Below, one piece after another: positions 6,332 through 12,821 of a stretch of DNA of 12,821 nt. The translations under genes and the position numbers were made by a program. Below the pieces are notes generated by a model, which did not search any database, was not told the DNA's origin, and saw only the letters and a program-made list of their open reading frames with translations. How positions within the stretch are numbered: position 1 is the stretch's first letter; each line of letters begins with the position of its first letter. This DNA comes from an uncultured Prevotella sp. (GTDB lineage Bacteria > Bacteroidota > Bacteroidia > Bacteroidales > Bacteroidaceae): assembly GCA_934230115.1 (NCBI GenBank), contig CAKQEI010000069.1:1-12821 (forward strand), read 5' to 3'.

Positions 6332-7063
6332 ATGAAAAGAATCACCACATCACTCATTGCCTCGGCAATATGCCTGACGGCTTCAGCACAAATCCACCTT
6401 ACTGCCGACTTGCAGAACAACCATCTGTGGCGAGGAATGGAGGTAGCTGACGGTTGCCTTATACTTACTGACCTTGGCTATACGTTTGCCAATGGACACA
6501 TGACTCTCGGTCTGTGGGGAGGCACAAACACTCAAGGCTCCTATAAGGAGTTCAACCATTACATCATGCTGCGCACGGGCGGGCTGGAGCTCTCGGTTAT
6601 GGACACTTACAACTTCTCGCCTGGAGCTACGTACAACAATAGGCAGTATTTTAATTATTCGGCACACGAGACTGGACGATTCCTCAACTGCACGCTGAAT
6701 TACCGCTTCCAGCAGCCACGGTTTCCATTGCTGCTCAGTTGGTCGACAATAATGTTCGGACGCGACCGCTCGGTTGACAACAAAGAACAGAAATACACCA
6801 CCTTCGTTTATGCCGAATATCCTATATATAATAAGGAGGGATGGAGAGTGGATGCAGGAGTGGGAGGTGCCTTTGCCCTGAACAAGGCTGGCGAGAAACA
6901 AAACTTCTACGGCAATACATCAGGCATCGTGCATACACAACTGAAAGTGAGCCACGACCTGAAGATTGGCTCCTACACCCTGCCCGTGCATGCCATGGGA
7001 TTATGGAACCCGCAGTCGCAGAAGGCTTACTTCCAAATAGGAGCACAAATCATCAACTTATAA
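6332..7063 (+). CDS. Small outer-membrane beta-barrel protein, TorF-like putative porin
   Basis: A 243-residue exported protein. The ATG at 6332 gives a clean signal peptide, MKRITTSLIASAICLTASAQ, with cleavage likely after Ala19; a TTG two codons upstream is an inferior start. The mature part shows alternating polar/aromatic strands and no hydrophobic helices: HLTADLQNNHLWRGMEV, DLGYTFANGHMTLGLWGG, and a final strand AYFQIGAQIINL. The opening 'strand - WRG - D-GY-F--G---G-WG' recalls the TorF/Gcw_chp family of putative porins. Function is unproven; a passive outer-membrane channel for the substrate handled by the co-regulated symporter is an inference from operator array B. It is followed after 56 nt by the VOC gene. 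Confidence 0.7.
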   Translation: MKRITTSLIASAICLTASAQIHLTADLQNNHLWRGMEVADGCLILTDLGYTFANGHMTLGLWGGTNTQGSYKEFNHYIMLRTGGLELSVMDTYNFSPGATYNNRQYFNYSAHETGRFLNCTLNYRFQQPRFPLLLSWSTIMFGRDRSVDNKEQKYTTFVYAEYPIYNKEGWRVDAGVGGAFALNKAGEKQNFYGNTSGIVHTQLKVSHDLKIGSYTLPVHAMGLWNPQSQKAYFQIGAQIINL

Positions 7064-7080
7064 AAAACATAGAATAACGA

Positions 7081-7114
7081 CATAAAATCCATAAACATAC
7101 ATAAAATCCATAAA
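7081..7114 (+). repeat. Short direct repeat between the beta-barrel and VOC genes
   Basis: CATAAAATCCATAAA occurs at 7081-7095 and again at 7100-7114, 19 nt apart, ending six bases before the VOC start codon. I see no stem or known regulatory motif. Confidence 0.6.
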
Positions 7115-7119
7115 ACACT

Positions 7120-7506
7120 ATGAATATCAAAGATTTCACAACAGGCGTTCAGCACATCGGCGTGCCTACCAACAACATCGAGGAGACAATCAACTTCTAT
7201 CTCACTCTCGGCTTCACAACAGCCTTGCGCACCATCAACGGCACTGAGGAGGTTGCATTCCTTCAGCTCCACAATCTCGTGATAGAAACTTATCAGAACC
7301 GTCAGGCTGCTATGGCATACGGAGCTATCGACCATATTGCTATCGACGTGAAGAACATCGACGAACTGTTTAAGGTTGTGCAGCGTGCAGGACTGAAAAT
7401 GCTTGACACCGAGGTCAATTGTTTGCCGTTCTGGGAGAACGGAGTTAAGTTCTTCACAATTGAGGGACCTAACAAGGAAAAGATTGAGTTCTGCGAGAGA
7501 CTGTAG
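7120..7506 (+). CDS. VOC-family (glyoxalase/dioxygenase-fold) metalloprotein
   Basis: A 128-residue single-domain protein of the vicinal oxygen chelate fold, with two beta-alpha-beta-beta-beta modules. The expected metal ligands are all present: His12 (GVQHIGVP), Glu56 (LVIETY), His72 (IDHIAIDV) and Glu123 (KIEFCERL). FYLTLGF after the first helix is typical of glyoxalase I-like members. The family includes lactoylglutathione lyases, epimerases, isomerases and dioxygenases, so the reaction cannot be fixed. Co-transcription with the beta-barrel protein and regulon links to the symporter and dehydrogenase suggest a carbohydrate-related lyase, isomerase or detoxification role. The transcript ends at a strong hairpin at 7513-7554. 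Confidence 0.88.
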   Translation: MNIKDFTTGVQHIGVPTNNIEETINFYLTLGFTTALRTINGTEEVAFLQLHNLVIETYQNRQAAMAYGAIDHIAIDVKNIDELFKVVQRAGLKMLDTEVNCLPFWENGVKFFTIEGPNKEKIEFCERL

Positions 7507-7512
7507 AATATT

Positions 7513-7560
7513 AAGGAGTCAGTAGTTCATACAAACAAGAACTACTGACTCCTTTTGGTT
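7513..7560. terminator. Strong terminator hairpin after the VOC gene
   Basis: A perfect 16-bp inverted repeat, AAGGAGTCAGTAGTTC (7513-7528) and its complement at 7539-7554, encloses a 10-nt loop and runs into TTTTGGTTTT. It lies between the plus-strand VOC gene and the minus-strand HMA gene (ends 7598), so it can work in both directions. Confidence 0.85.
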
Positions 7561-7597
7561 TTATACTATATTCATCTTTCTCGGAAGAAAAAAGCTT

Positions 7598-7879
7598 TTA
7601 CTTCTTCTTTATCTCATACCCTATTTTCTTGAAAGCCTCAACATAGTCGTCGTATTTGGCTTTCTTGCAGTCGTAGACAATAGTAACCTTCTGGTCTTCT
7701 ACAGATGTGTCTATTTTCTTTGTGCCCTTTACGAAGCGAATGTTGCTCTTGATTTTCTTCTCACAGTTCTGGCAGTGCATCTGCGGCTGAGTGGTTACTA
7801 CCAATGTGTCGGCTGATGTCTTGGCAAATGTGTTGCCAGCTACTACAAGCATAAATGCTACTAAAAGATTCTTCTTCAT
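7598..7879 (-). CDS. Secreted heavy-metal-associated (HMA) domain protein, MerP/metallochaperone-like
   Basis: A 93-residue protein with an N-terminal signal peptide (MKKNLLVAFMLVVAGNTFA, cleavage near 19) and one HMA ferredoxin-like domain. The metal-binding loop is MHCQNC, with Cys36 and Cys39, as in MerP, CopZ and Atx1. The later YDDYVEAFKKIGYEI helix and strand complete the fold. It should bind a soft metal, Cu(I) being the commonest ligand, in the periplasm. It is the last gene of a minus-strand unit with the TonB-dependent receptor (43-nt gap) and the HMA-AraC regulator, consistent with a periplasmic carrier that accepts metal from, or protects against metal brought in by, the receptor. 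Metal identity is inferred, not seen. Confidence 0.87.
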   Translation of the reverse strand: MKKNLLVAFMLVVAGNTFAKTSADTLVVTTQPQMHCQNCEKKIKSNIRFVKGTKKIDTSVEDQKVTIVYDCKKAKYDDYVEAFKKIGYEIKKK

Positions 7880-7922
7880 AATATCCTTATATTAATAATG
7901 TATGTACTATAACTTCTCTAAA

Positions 7923-9908
7923 TTATAACTTCTCTAATTTGAATCTAATGCCTACATAAGCCATTGCTCCAGTAACAGGTCCCCACACCTGAGTAGCATC
8001 AAATGCCGCACTCCATGGATGATGTGAGTGGAGAATAGGATTGTCTATCTTATAGTTGGTGAGGTTCTCGCCACCTAAGTAAAGGCTGAAGTTGTGAAAC
8101 TCTCGTGTCACTTGCGCCTGCAACTGGAAGTAGGCAGGATAGCGGCTGCGGTCGTAAAGCTCTCCACCACCATTCAGCTGACCGGTTGCGTCGAATTGCC
8201 AAAGTTCGAGCGGCGTCTTATACGAGAGAGTGAGCAAGCCTTTATAGCGTGATGTAAGAGGCTTTTGGCGCAGCTCGCCATCATAAGTACACTTAACGTC
8301 GTTCAGACGGAAGGCTGCTGTGGCAGACATGCCACTAAATAATGAGTATGTGGCATCCACCTGGAAAGTGTGGCTATAGCTCTTGCCGTCGAGATTCTCA
8401 AACGAGAGAGTATGACTGCCTTTAGCTCCATCGAAGTTCATTATCATCTGATGCTTGAAGTCGGTGTAGTAATACTCCGCATTCAGCTCAAGATTCTTGC
8501 CAAAGAGAGGAATGTTGAAGCCCAAAGAAGCTCCCATGTTCCATGCCTCCTCCTGCTTAAGGTCGGTATCGATGATTATCTCTCTGCCACTTGCCAATAG
8601 CGACACGTTCTCTGCCAAGGCATGTGGCGAACGGTAGCCCTTACCTATAGAAGTACGTAGCGTAATGATATCGGATGGAGAGTACTTGATGTGCAGACGT
8701 GGCGTGAGGAAACTGCCGTAAATGTTGGAATGATCCCAACGAACGCCTGGCATTACAGTAAGCTTGTCGCCCAACTTATATGTATATTGGGCATACAGGC
8801 CAGGAGTAGTCTCCTTTGTCACCTTGCTGTCGGCTTTAGGCAATGTTCCCAATGGATTGAAGCGTTCGTCATAGTAGTCGTGGTTGAATGACGCTCCCAC
8901 ACTAATATTATGCTTCTCCGTAATATCAGTCTCAAACATCAGTTGGGCATAACCATTCTTCTGAGTGACATCATATTGTGTCTTTCCGAACATGTTGTCG
9001 GCATCATGCCATGAGCCATGCAGCATCAAGGCTATTGACGTGTTATGGTCGGCATTAAGGGTAAAACCGTTTTTCCATTGCATCTCATAGCGGTTGGTCT
9101 TTACCGAGGTTGAATAGAGAGGTTCCGACGAAGAGGATGCCAAATGCTTACGGCTTTGTCCGCCTTCACGCTCGTCGTGCAAGCCACGCACCATCAATTG
9201 ACTAATCCACCGTGGCGACACATACGCCCAACGGTGCATTAGGTTATATTGCCGCAACTTTGGCATATCCATGAATCCGTCGCCATTGCCATCATGATCC
9301 ATCTGTCGGTTCTCGAAATGAAGAAGGGTTGCGGTGGAAAGGCGGTCGTTGAGATGAATGCTTCCATCGAGGTTGACCTCCGTCTTCTGTTCGCTATCCT
9401 GATAAACATTCGCACGCACGCCATCTGTGCCTTGTGGCTTAAGAAACTCAATATTAATCTGACCCGTAGTGCTCTCATATCCGTTTTTCACGCTCGAAGC
9501 ACCCTTGCTCACCTGTATCGACTGCATCCAAGGCCCAGGCACATAGCCGAGGCTATAAGGCAAGGAAGCGCCACGCAGATTAGGAATGTTCTCGGTGAGC
9601 ATCTGCACATAAGTGCCGCTAAGTCCGAGCAGCTTTATCTGCTTAGCTCCAGTGGCAGCGTCGCTGTAGCTTACGTCAACAGAAGGATTGGCAGTAAACG
9701 ACTCGCCAAGGTTGCAGCAAGCAGCACGTATCAGTTGTCCTTGTCCTATTATGTCGGCATTGTCAACACGGTATTTCGACTTAATGCCATTAGTGGCTTT
9801 CACCGTCACATTCTTCAATTCGTGTGTACTGGCTATGCTATCTGTCTGCGCAAAAATCTGTTGCGACACAAATAAATATCCTAAAACGCTTAAAATGGTT
9901 TTTCTCAT
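7923..9908 (-). CDS. TonB-dependent outer-membrane receptor, probably for a metal or metal complex
   Basis: A 661-residue receptor with a signal peptide (MRKTILSVLGYLFVSQQIFA), a TonB-box-like ELKNVTV at about 30-36, a plug domain at about 45-160 (NPSVDV, KQIKLLGLSGTYVQML, GASSVKNGYESTTGQI) and a 22-strand barrel ending in the strand YVGIRFKLEKL. No CarboxypepD-like N-terminal domain is present, so it is not a SusC-type glycan receptor. Cys64-Cys65 at the start of the plug (RAACCNLGESF) and a His cluster at 627, 629 and 630 (LHSHHPW) are candidate metal contacts. It lies between an HMA-AraC regulator and an HMA carrier, so import of copper or another soft metal is the best inference. An alternative is a metallophore or other small ligand. 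Confidence 0.9.
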   Translation of the reverse strand: MRKTILSVLGYLFVSQQIFAQTDSIASTHELKNVTVKATNGIKSKYRVDNADIIGQGQLIRAACCNLGESFTANPSVDVSYSDAATGAKQIKLLGLSGTYVQMLTENIPNLRGASLPYSLGYVPGPWMQSIQVSKGASSVKNGYESTTGQINIEFLKPQGTDGVRANVYQDSEQKTEVNLDGSIHLNDRLSTATLLHFENRQMDHDGNGDGFMDMPKLRQYNLMHRWAYVSPRWISQLMVRGLHDEREGGQSRKHLASSSSEPLYSTSVKTNRYEMQWKNGFTLNADHNTSIALMLHGSWHDADNMFGKTQYDVTQKNGYAQLMFETDITEKHNISVGASFNHDYYDERFNPLGTLPKADSKVTKETTPGLYAQYTYKLGDKLTVMPGVRWDHSNIYGSFLTPRLHIKYSPSDIITLRTSIGKGYRSPHALAENVSLLASGREIIIDTDLKQEEAWNMGASLGFNIPLFGKNLELNAEYYYTDFKHQMIMNFDGAKGSHTLSFENLDGKSYSHTFQVDATYSLFSGMSATAAFRLNDVKCTYDGELRQKPLTSRYKGLLTLSYKTPLELWQFDATGQLNGGGELYDRSRYPAYFQLQAQVTREFHNFSLYLGGENLTNYKIDNPILHSHHPWSAAFDATQVWGPVTGAMAYVGIRFKLEKL

Positions 9909-9942
9909 ATATATATAATATGGTTACTGATTACACGTCTAT

Positions 9943-10497
9943 TCACAACGCATCCAAAGACACTCTGTCATGTGTGCCCAACGAGCGAAATTCCTTGGGA
10001 GTCATGCCCGTGACTTGCTTGAACTGTGAGGAGAGATGTGCCGGCGAACTGTATCCGAGTTTATAGGCAATCTCGCTTGTGGCAAGCTGACTGTAGCACA
10101 ACAATTCCTTGGCATATTCTATGCGATGAACGATGGCAAACCGCTCAATGGTAATGCCACGCACTTCGGAGAAGAGCTTGCTCAATAGACTATAGTCCTT
10201 GTTGAGCTGACGCGAGAGATAATCAGACATCTTTGGACGTTCCCCTTCCATCCTTACCCATTGCATTACAGAAATGCGTATCTGCTCCACCAACTGCGAG
10301 CGTGGATCGTCGAGCAATTCAAAGCCTATATCCTGCAATTTCCTCGCAATGGATAGGCGTTGCTCGCCAGTAAGTTCTTCCTCTATCTCTGCATCGCCCA
10401 AACTTATTGACTTCACCGTCAGACCTTCGGACACTAGAACGTCCTTCGCTGCCGAGACGCAGCGCGGACAAACCATGTTCTTTATCAATAGCTTCAT
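9943..10497 (-). CDS. HMA-AraC fusion: metal-sensing AraC-family transcriptional regulator
   Basis: A 184-residue protein when started at the ATG whose first base is 10497. A start 13 codons upstream (10536) is rejected because it overlaps the -7 element and adds residues not belonging to the domain. Residues 1-65 form an HMA-like domain: MKLLIKNMVCPRC with Cys10 and Cys13, ending in KLQDIGFELLDD. Residues about 85-184 form an AraC-type double helix-turn-helix: LLSKLFSEVRGITIERF, IEYAKELLCYSQLATSEIAYKLG and SSPAHLSSQFKQVTGMTPKEFR. The second helix-turn-helix carries the AraC signature. This domain pairing is common in Bacteroidota beside copper-related genes. It is first in a unit with the TonB receptor (34-nt gap), so metal-responsive control of its own operon is likely. 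Confidence 0.88.
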   Translation of the reverse strand: MKLLIKNMVCPRCVSAAKDVLVSEGLTVKSISLGDAEIEEELTGEQRLSIARKLQDIGFELLDDPRSQLVEQIRISVMQWVRMEGERPKMSDYLSRQLNKDYSLLSKLFSEVRGITIERFAIVHRIEYAKELLCYSQLATSEIAYKLGYSSPAHLSSQFKQVTGMTPKEFRSLGTHDRVSLDAL

Positions 10498-10533
10498 CGG
10501 CGTATAAAATTTATCTGTTTTTTTATTACGATG

Positions 10534-10541
10534 CAAAGTTA
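10534..10541 (-). promoter_or_regulatory. -7 element of the metal operon
   Basis: On the minus strand TAACTTTG (10541 to 10534) matches TAnnTTTG. Transcription should start about 7 nt further left, which places the ATG at 10497 in the transcript and rules out the one at 10536. No good -33 TTTG is visible, so activator dependence is plausible. Confidence 0.55.
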
Positions 10542-10615
10542 TAGATTTTCGCTAAATAATTTATATAAAATTAGGGAGAATGCTTACAGATTTTTATATT
10601 GTCATTTTTTTTATT

Positions 10616-10623
10616 TACCTTTG
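10616..10623 (+). promoter_or_regulatory. -7 element of the second AAA-ATPase-like gene
   Basis: TACCTTTG matches TAnnTTTG and sits 22 nt before the ATG at 10646, the same spacing as at the first AAA gene (22 nt). The upstream -33 element is only a T-rich stretch. Confidence 0.55.
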
Positions 10624-10645
10624 CAATATACAAAACGGGAATATT

Positions 10646-12208
10646 ATGGCAATAAAACTATATCCTTTAGGCATACAGACTTTCGAGCGAATACGCAAGG
10701 AAGACCGACTGTATATCGACAAGACGGAATACATCTATCGCATGACACATAGCGACAGCGTATATTGCTTTCTGAGCCGTCCAAGACGGTTCGGCAAATC
10801 GTTGTTGGTGACTACGCTAAAAAGCTACTTCGAGGGAAAGAAGGATTTGTTCAAGGGACTTGCCATTGAAAAACTTGAGAAAGAATGGACGGAATATCCC
10901 GTGCTGCACTTCGACATGAGCGGAGGCAAACACATGGAGAAAGAACAACTTGAGCGATATCTCTGTTTTATCATTGAAGAGAACGAGCACAAATACGGCA
11001 TTGTGAACAGCGGTTTGTCTGACCCTAACGTGAGACTTAACGCTCTTATCAATTCCATTTATGCAAAGACAGGCAAACAGATTGTTGTTCTCATTGATGA
11101 GAATGACGCTCCTATGCTTGATGTCGCTCACGAAGACAAACAATTAGATATTTTGCGCAACATCATGCGCAACTTCTATAGCCCTCTAAAGAAGTGCGAG
11201 TCGCTACTGCGTTTTGTGTTTCTCACGGGCATCACCAAGTTCTCGCAGGTGAGCATATTCAGTGAGTTGAACAACATCAAAAACATATCCATGGACGAAA
11301 AGTATGCTGGCATCTGCGGCATAACTGAAGAGGAACTGCTTACACAAATGTCGGAAGACATAGATATGCTTGCTAAGACACAAGATTTAACAAGAGAGGC
11401 AACCGTAGCCAAGCTCAAGGAATATTACGATGGCTACCATTTCTCCAAGGTTTCTCCTGACATATTTAATCCATACAGTTTGCTCAACTGTTTTGCTGAT
11501 AAAAATTTCGGTGCCTATTGGTTTAGCTCTGGCACACCCACTTATCTCATCAACATGCTGAATAAGTTTGATGTATTGCCAGCAACCATCGCTCCTACTG
11601 AAGCTCTGTCTTCAGCGTTCGATGCACCTACAGAGAAGATGACTTCCATCACACCCCTACTCTACCAGAGTGGGTACGTCACCATCAAGGACTACGACAA
11701 TGACACACAACTCTATACTCTTGACATTCCCAACAAGGAAATTAGAGTGGGACTATTCAATAGTCTATTGCCCAATTATGTCAACGGCACACAAGCCCAA
11801 CAAGGCGGTGTGACCATAACCAAAATGGCCTCGCTTATAAGACGTAGAGATATGGACGGTGCTTTGCAACTCCTGCAAGACTACTTCGAAACATTGCCCT
11901 ACTGCAATGTGACCAACTATGAGGGTCATTACCAGCAGATGCTGTATATCATCTTCACTCTCCTCACTGGCTTTGTGGTGGACGTAGAGGTGCATACTCC
12001 AAAGGGCAGAGTAGACATGGTTCTGCTCACCAACACCGACCTCTATCTCTTGGAATTGAAACTCAACAAGAGTGCGCAAGCTGCCATGCGACAAATCAAC
12101 CTGAAGAATTATCACAGGCGATTTGCACTAAGCGGCAAACCTATTACCAAGGTTGGAATAAACTTCGACAGCACGAAGGGGAATATAGAAGATTGGATAA
12201 TAGAGTAG
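10646..12208 (+). CDS. AAA-ATPase-like protein with intact C-terminal PD-(D/E)XK nuclease domain
   Basis: A 520-residue protein, full length for the family. The start at 10646 is chosen over an in-frame ATG at 10580 because that one lies upstream of the -7 element. Domain 1 is AAA-ATPase-like: GIQTFERI, P-loop variant SRPRRFGKS (44-52), Walker B-like LIDENDAP with Asp151-Glu152, GITKFSQVSIFSELNNI and YYDGYHFS. Asn153 replaces the Tyr usually found in this motif. Domain 2 (about 400-520) is PDDEXK_9, with catalytic Asp457 (GRVDM) and Glu470-x-Lys472 (LLELKL), ending NIEDWIIE. It resembles the truncated paralogue at 542-1795 throughout its first 370 residues. These genes are multi-copy in Bacteroidota; defence, mobile-element or genome-maintenance roles have no firm support that I can name. 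Confidence 0.9.
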   Translation: MAIKLYPLGIQTFERIRKEDRLYIDKTEYIYRMTHSDSVYCFLSRPRRFGKSLLVTTLKSYFEGKKDLFKGLAIEKLEKEWTEYPVLHFDMSGGKHMEKEQLERYLCFIIEENEHKYGIVNSGLSDPNVRLNALINSIYAKTGKQIVVLIDENDAPMLDVAHEDKQLDILRNIMRNFYSPLKKCESLLRFVFLTGITKFSQVSIFSELNNIKNISMDEKYAGICGITEEELLTQMSEDIDMLAKTQDLTREATVAKLKEYYDGYHFSKVSPDIFNPYSLLNCFADKNFGAYWFSSGTPTYLINMLNKFDVLPATIAPTEALSSAFDAPTEKMTSITPLLYQSGYVTIKDYDNDTQLYTLDIPNKEIRVGLFNSLLPNYVNGTQAQQGGVTITKMASLIRRRDMDGALQLLQDYFETLPYCNVTNYEGHYQQMLYIIFTLLTGFVVDVEVHTPKGRVDMVLLTNTDLYLLELKLNKSAQAAMRQINLKNYHRRFALSGKPITKVGINFDSTKGNIEDWIIE

Positions 12209-12279
12209 AATATTACAGAATTTCCACTTCTTCAGCACGTTTCAAGTTAGTTGAGGTCGATACCAACTTTATAAAAACT

Positions 12280-12315
12280 TATCACTCCCCTCCCTACGGG
12301 GAGTGATATGTTTTT
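12280..12315. terminator. Bidirectional terminator between convergent genes
   Basis: TATCACTCCCC (12280-12290) pairs perfectly with GGGGAGTGATA (12298-12308) around a 7-nt loop, with TGTTTTTA after it on the plus strand and a T-run opposite ATAAAAA (12271-12277) on the minus strand. It separates the plus-strand AAA gene from the minus-strand permease gene. Confidence 0.88.
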
Positions 12316-12319
12316 ATTT

Positions 12320-12821
12320 TTATTTCCTATACCCTCTAAGTCCATACCACAACAGCACAAACTCGCAAACAAGAGCTATTGTCCATGTGAACTGCCATGA
12401 GCCTATCCAGTCGGCAAGCATTCCCTGAAGCACAGGGAAGACTGCTCCACCAAACACACCCATCATAAACACTCCTGAGGCACGCGATGTGTATTCGCCA
12501 AGTCCGTCAACAGCAAGAGTGAACACGCAACTCCACATAACGGAGTGGAATAATCCTACAGCCGCCAAAAGCCAAAGATTCTCTGTGAGCATGGCTGCCG
12601 TCATGAGTGCTATTGCTCCGAGTGTGACGGTGATGAGCATTGGACGTGGCTTAACATTTTTCATTGAAGCCGACACCATACGTCCGATAAGAAAACCGCC
12701 CCAATAGATTGTAGCAAGCAAGGCTGGCGACAAAGCAGCACCACCAGAAGCAAGTTCCATTGCGTGAAGGTTTATGTTGTTGCCGATGCTCACCTCCGTA
12801 CCTACGTAGAAAAATATTGTT
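12320..12821 (-). CDS. FucP/GlcP-type sugar MFS permease (C-terminal part; start outside the window)
   Basis: The frame stays open to the window edge, so the 167 visible codons are the C-terminal portion of a permease usually about 400 residues long; an internal GTG at 12793 is not the true start. Segments IFFYVGTEVSIGNNIN, ATIYWGGFLIGRMVS, GVFGGAVFPVLQGMLAD and the terminal LLWYGLRGYRK are typical of the FucP branch of MFS sugar permeases (fucose or glucose/galactose:H+ symporters). About five hydrophobic helices are visible. It converges on the AAA gene across the terminator at 12280-12315. The substrate is not identifiable. The relic at 5963-6139 belongs to the same family. Confidence 0.87.
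   Translation of the reverse strand, partial: TIFFYVGTEVSIGNNINLHAMELASGGAALSPALLATIYWGGFLIGRMVSASMKNVKPRPMLITVTLGAIALMTAAMLTENLWLLAAVGLFHSVMWSCVFTLAVDGLGEYTSRASGVFMMGVFGGAVFPVLQGMLADWIGSWQFTWTIALVCEFVLLWYGLRGYRK

Noticed and set aside
9249..9875. 208-codon open frame on the plus strand
   Set aside because: Antisense to the TonB receptor plug and first strands; no domain and no promoter.
9906..9921. TA-repeat before the TonB receptor gene as a promoter
   Set aside because: The run TATATATATAATA does not match TAnnTTTG, and the 34-nt gap after the regulator gene favours co-transcription.
10536..10580. Longer starts for the HMA-AraC gene (10536) and the second AAA gene (10580)
   Set aside because: Both lie at or upstream of the matching -7 element and add residues foreign to the domain; the internal ATGs at 10497 and 10646 fit better.

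Overview
The window looks like a chromosome segment from a Bacteroidota species, most likely Prevotella/Segatella or a close relative. Three things point there. Promoters match the Bacteroidota -7 element TAnnTTTG, with TTTG about 19-20 nt upstream where it can be found. Starts mostly lack Shine-Dalgarno sequences. The gene families are typical of the phylum: AAA-ATPase-like/PD-(D/E)XK proteins, a GPH sugar symporter, a FucP-type permease, a TonB-dependent receptor and an HMA-AraC fusion regulator. This is a call from family content and promoters, not a database match.

Left edge (1-1870): a decayed accessory zone. It holds an N-terminally broken KilA-N gene (minus strand), a 30-codon relic of an Rpn-type PD-(D/E)XK nuclease, and an AAA-ATPase-like gene. 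That gene keeps its ATPase motifs but appears to have lost the core of its C-terminal nuclease domain by an in-frame deletion. It ends at a hairpin terminator that recurs at 5842-5879.

Centre (1945-7556): a carbohydrate locus. A LacI-family regulator (minus) diverges from a GPH-family symporter and a zinc-dependent medium-chain dehydrogenase. After a relic C-terminus of a FucP-like permease come a small outer-membrane beta-barrel protein and a VOC (glyoxalase-fold) protein. Both transcription units carry the same three-site operator array (consensus GGGAACGNTTGCG, site starts 19 and 12 bp apart) at the same distance (88-89 bp) upstream of a good -7 element. This links the two units in one regulon, plausibly controlled by the adjacent LacI protein. 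The position, near -80, suggests activation rather than simple repression.

Right centre (7598-10541, minus): a compact metal-related operon. It encodes an HMA-AraC fusion regulator, a TonB-dependent receptor and a small secreted HMA protein with a CxxC motif. It probably senses and moves a soft metal such as copper across the outer membrane and periplasm.

Right edge (10616-12821): a second AAA-ATPase-like gene with an intact PD-(D/E)XK nuclease domain, a strong bidirectional terminator, and the C-terminal half of a FucP/GlcP-type sugar permease running off the window. No tRNA, rRNA, CRISPR array or complete insertion sequence was seen.
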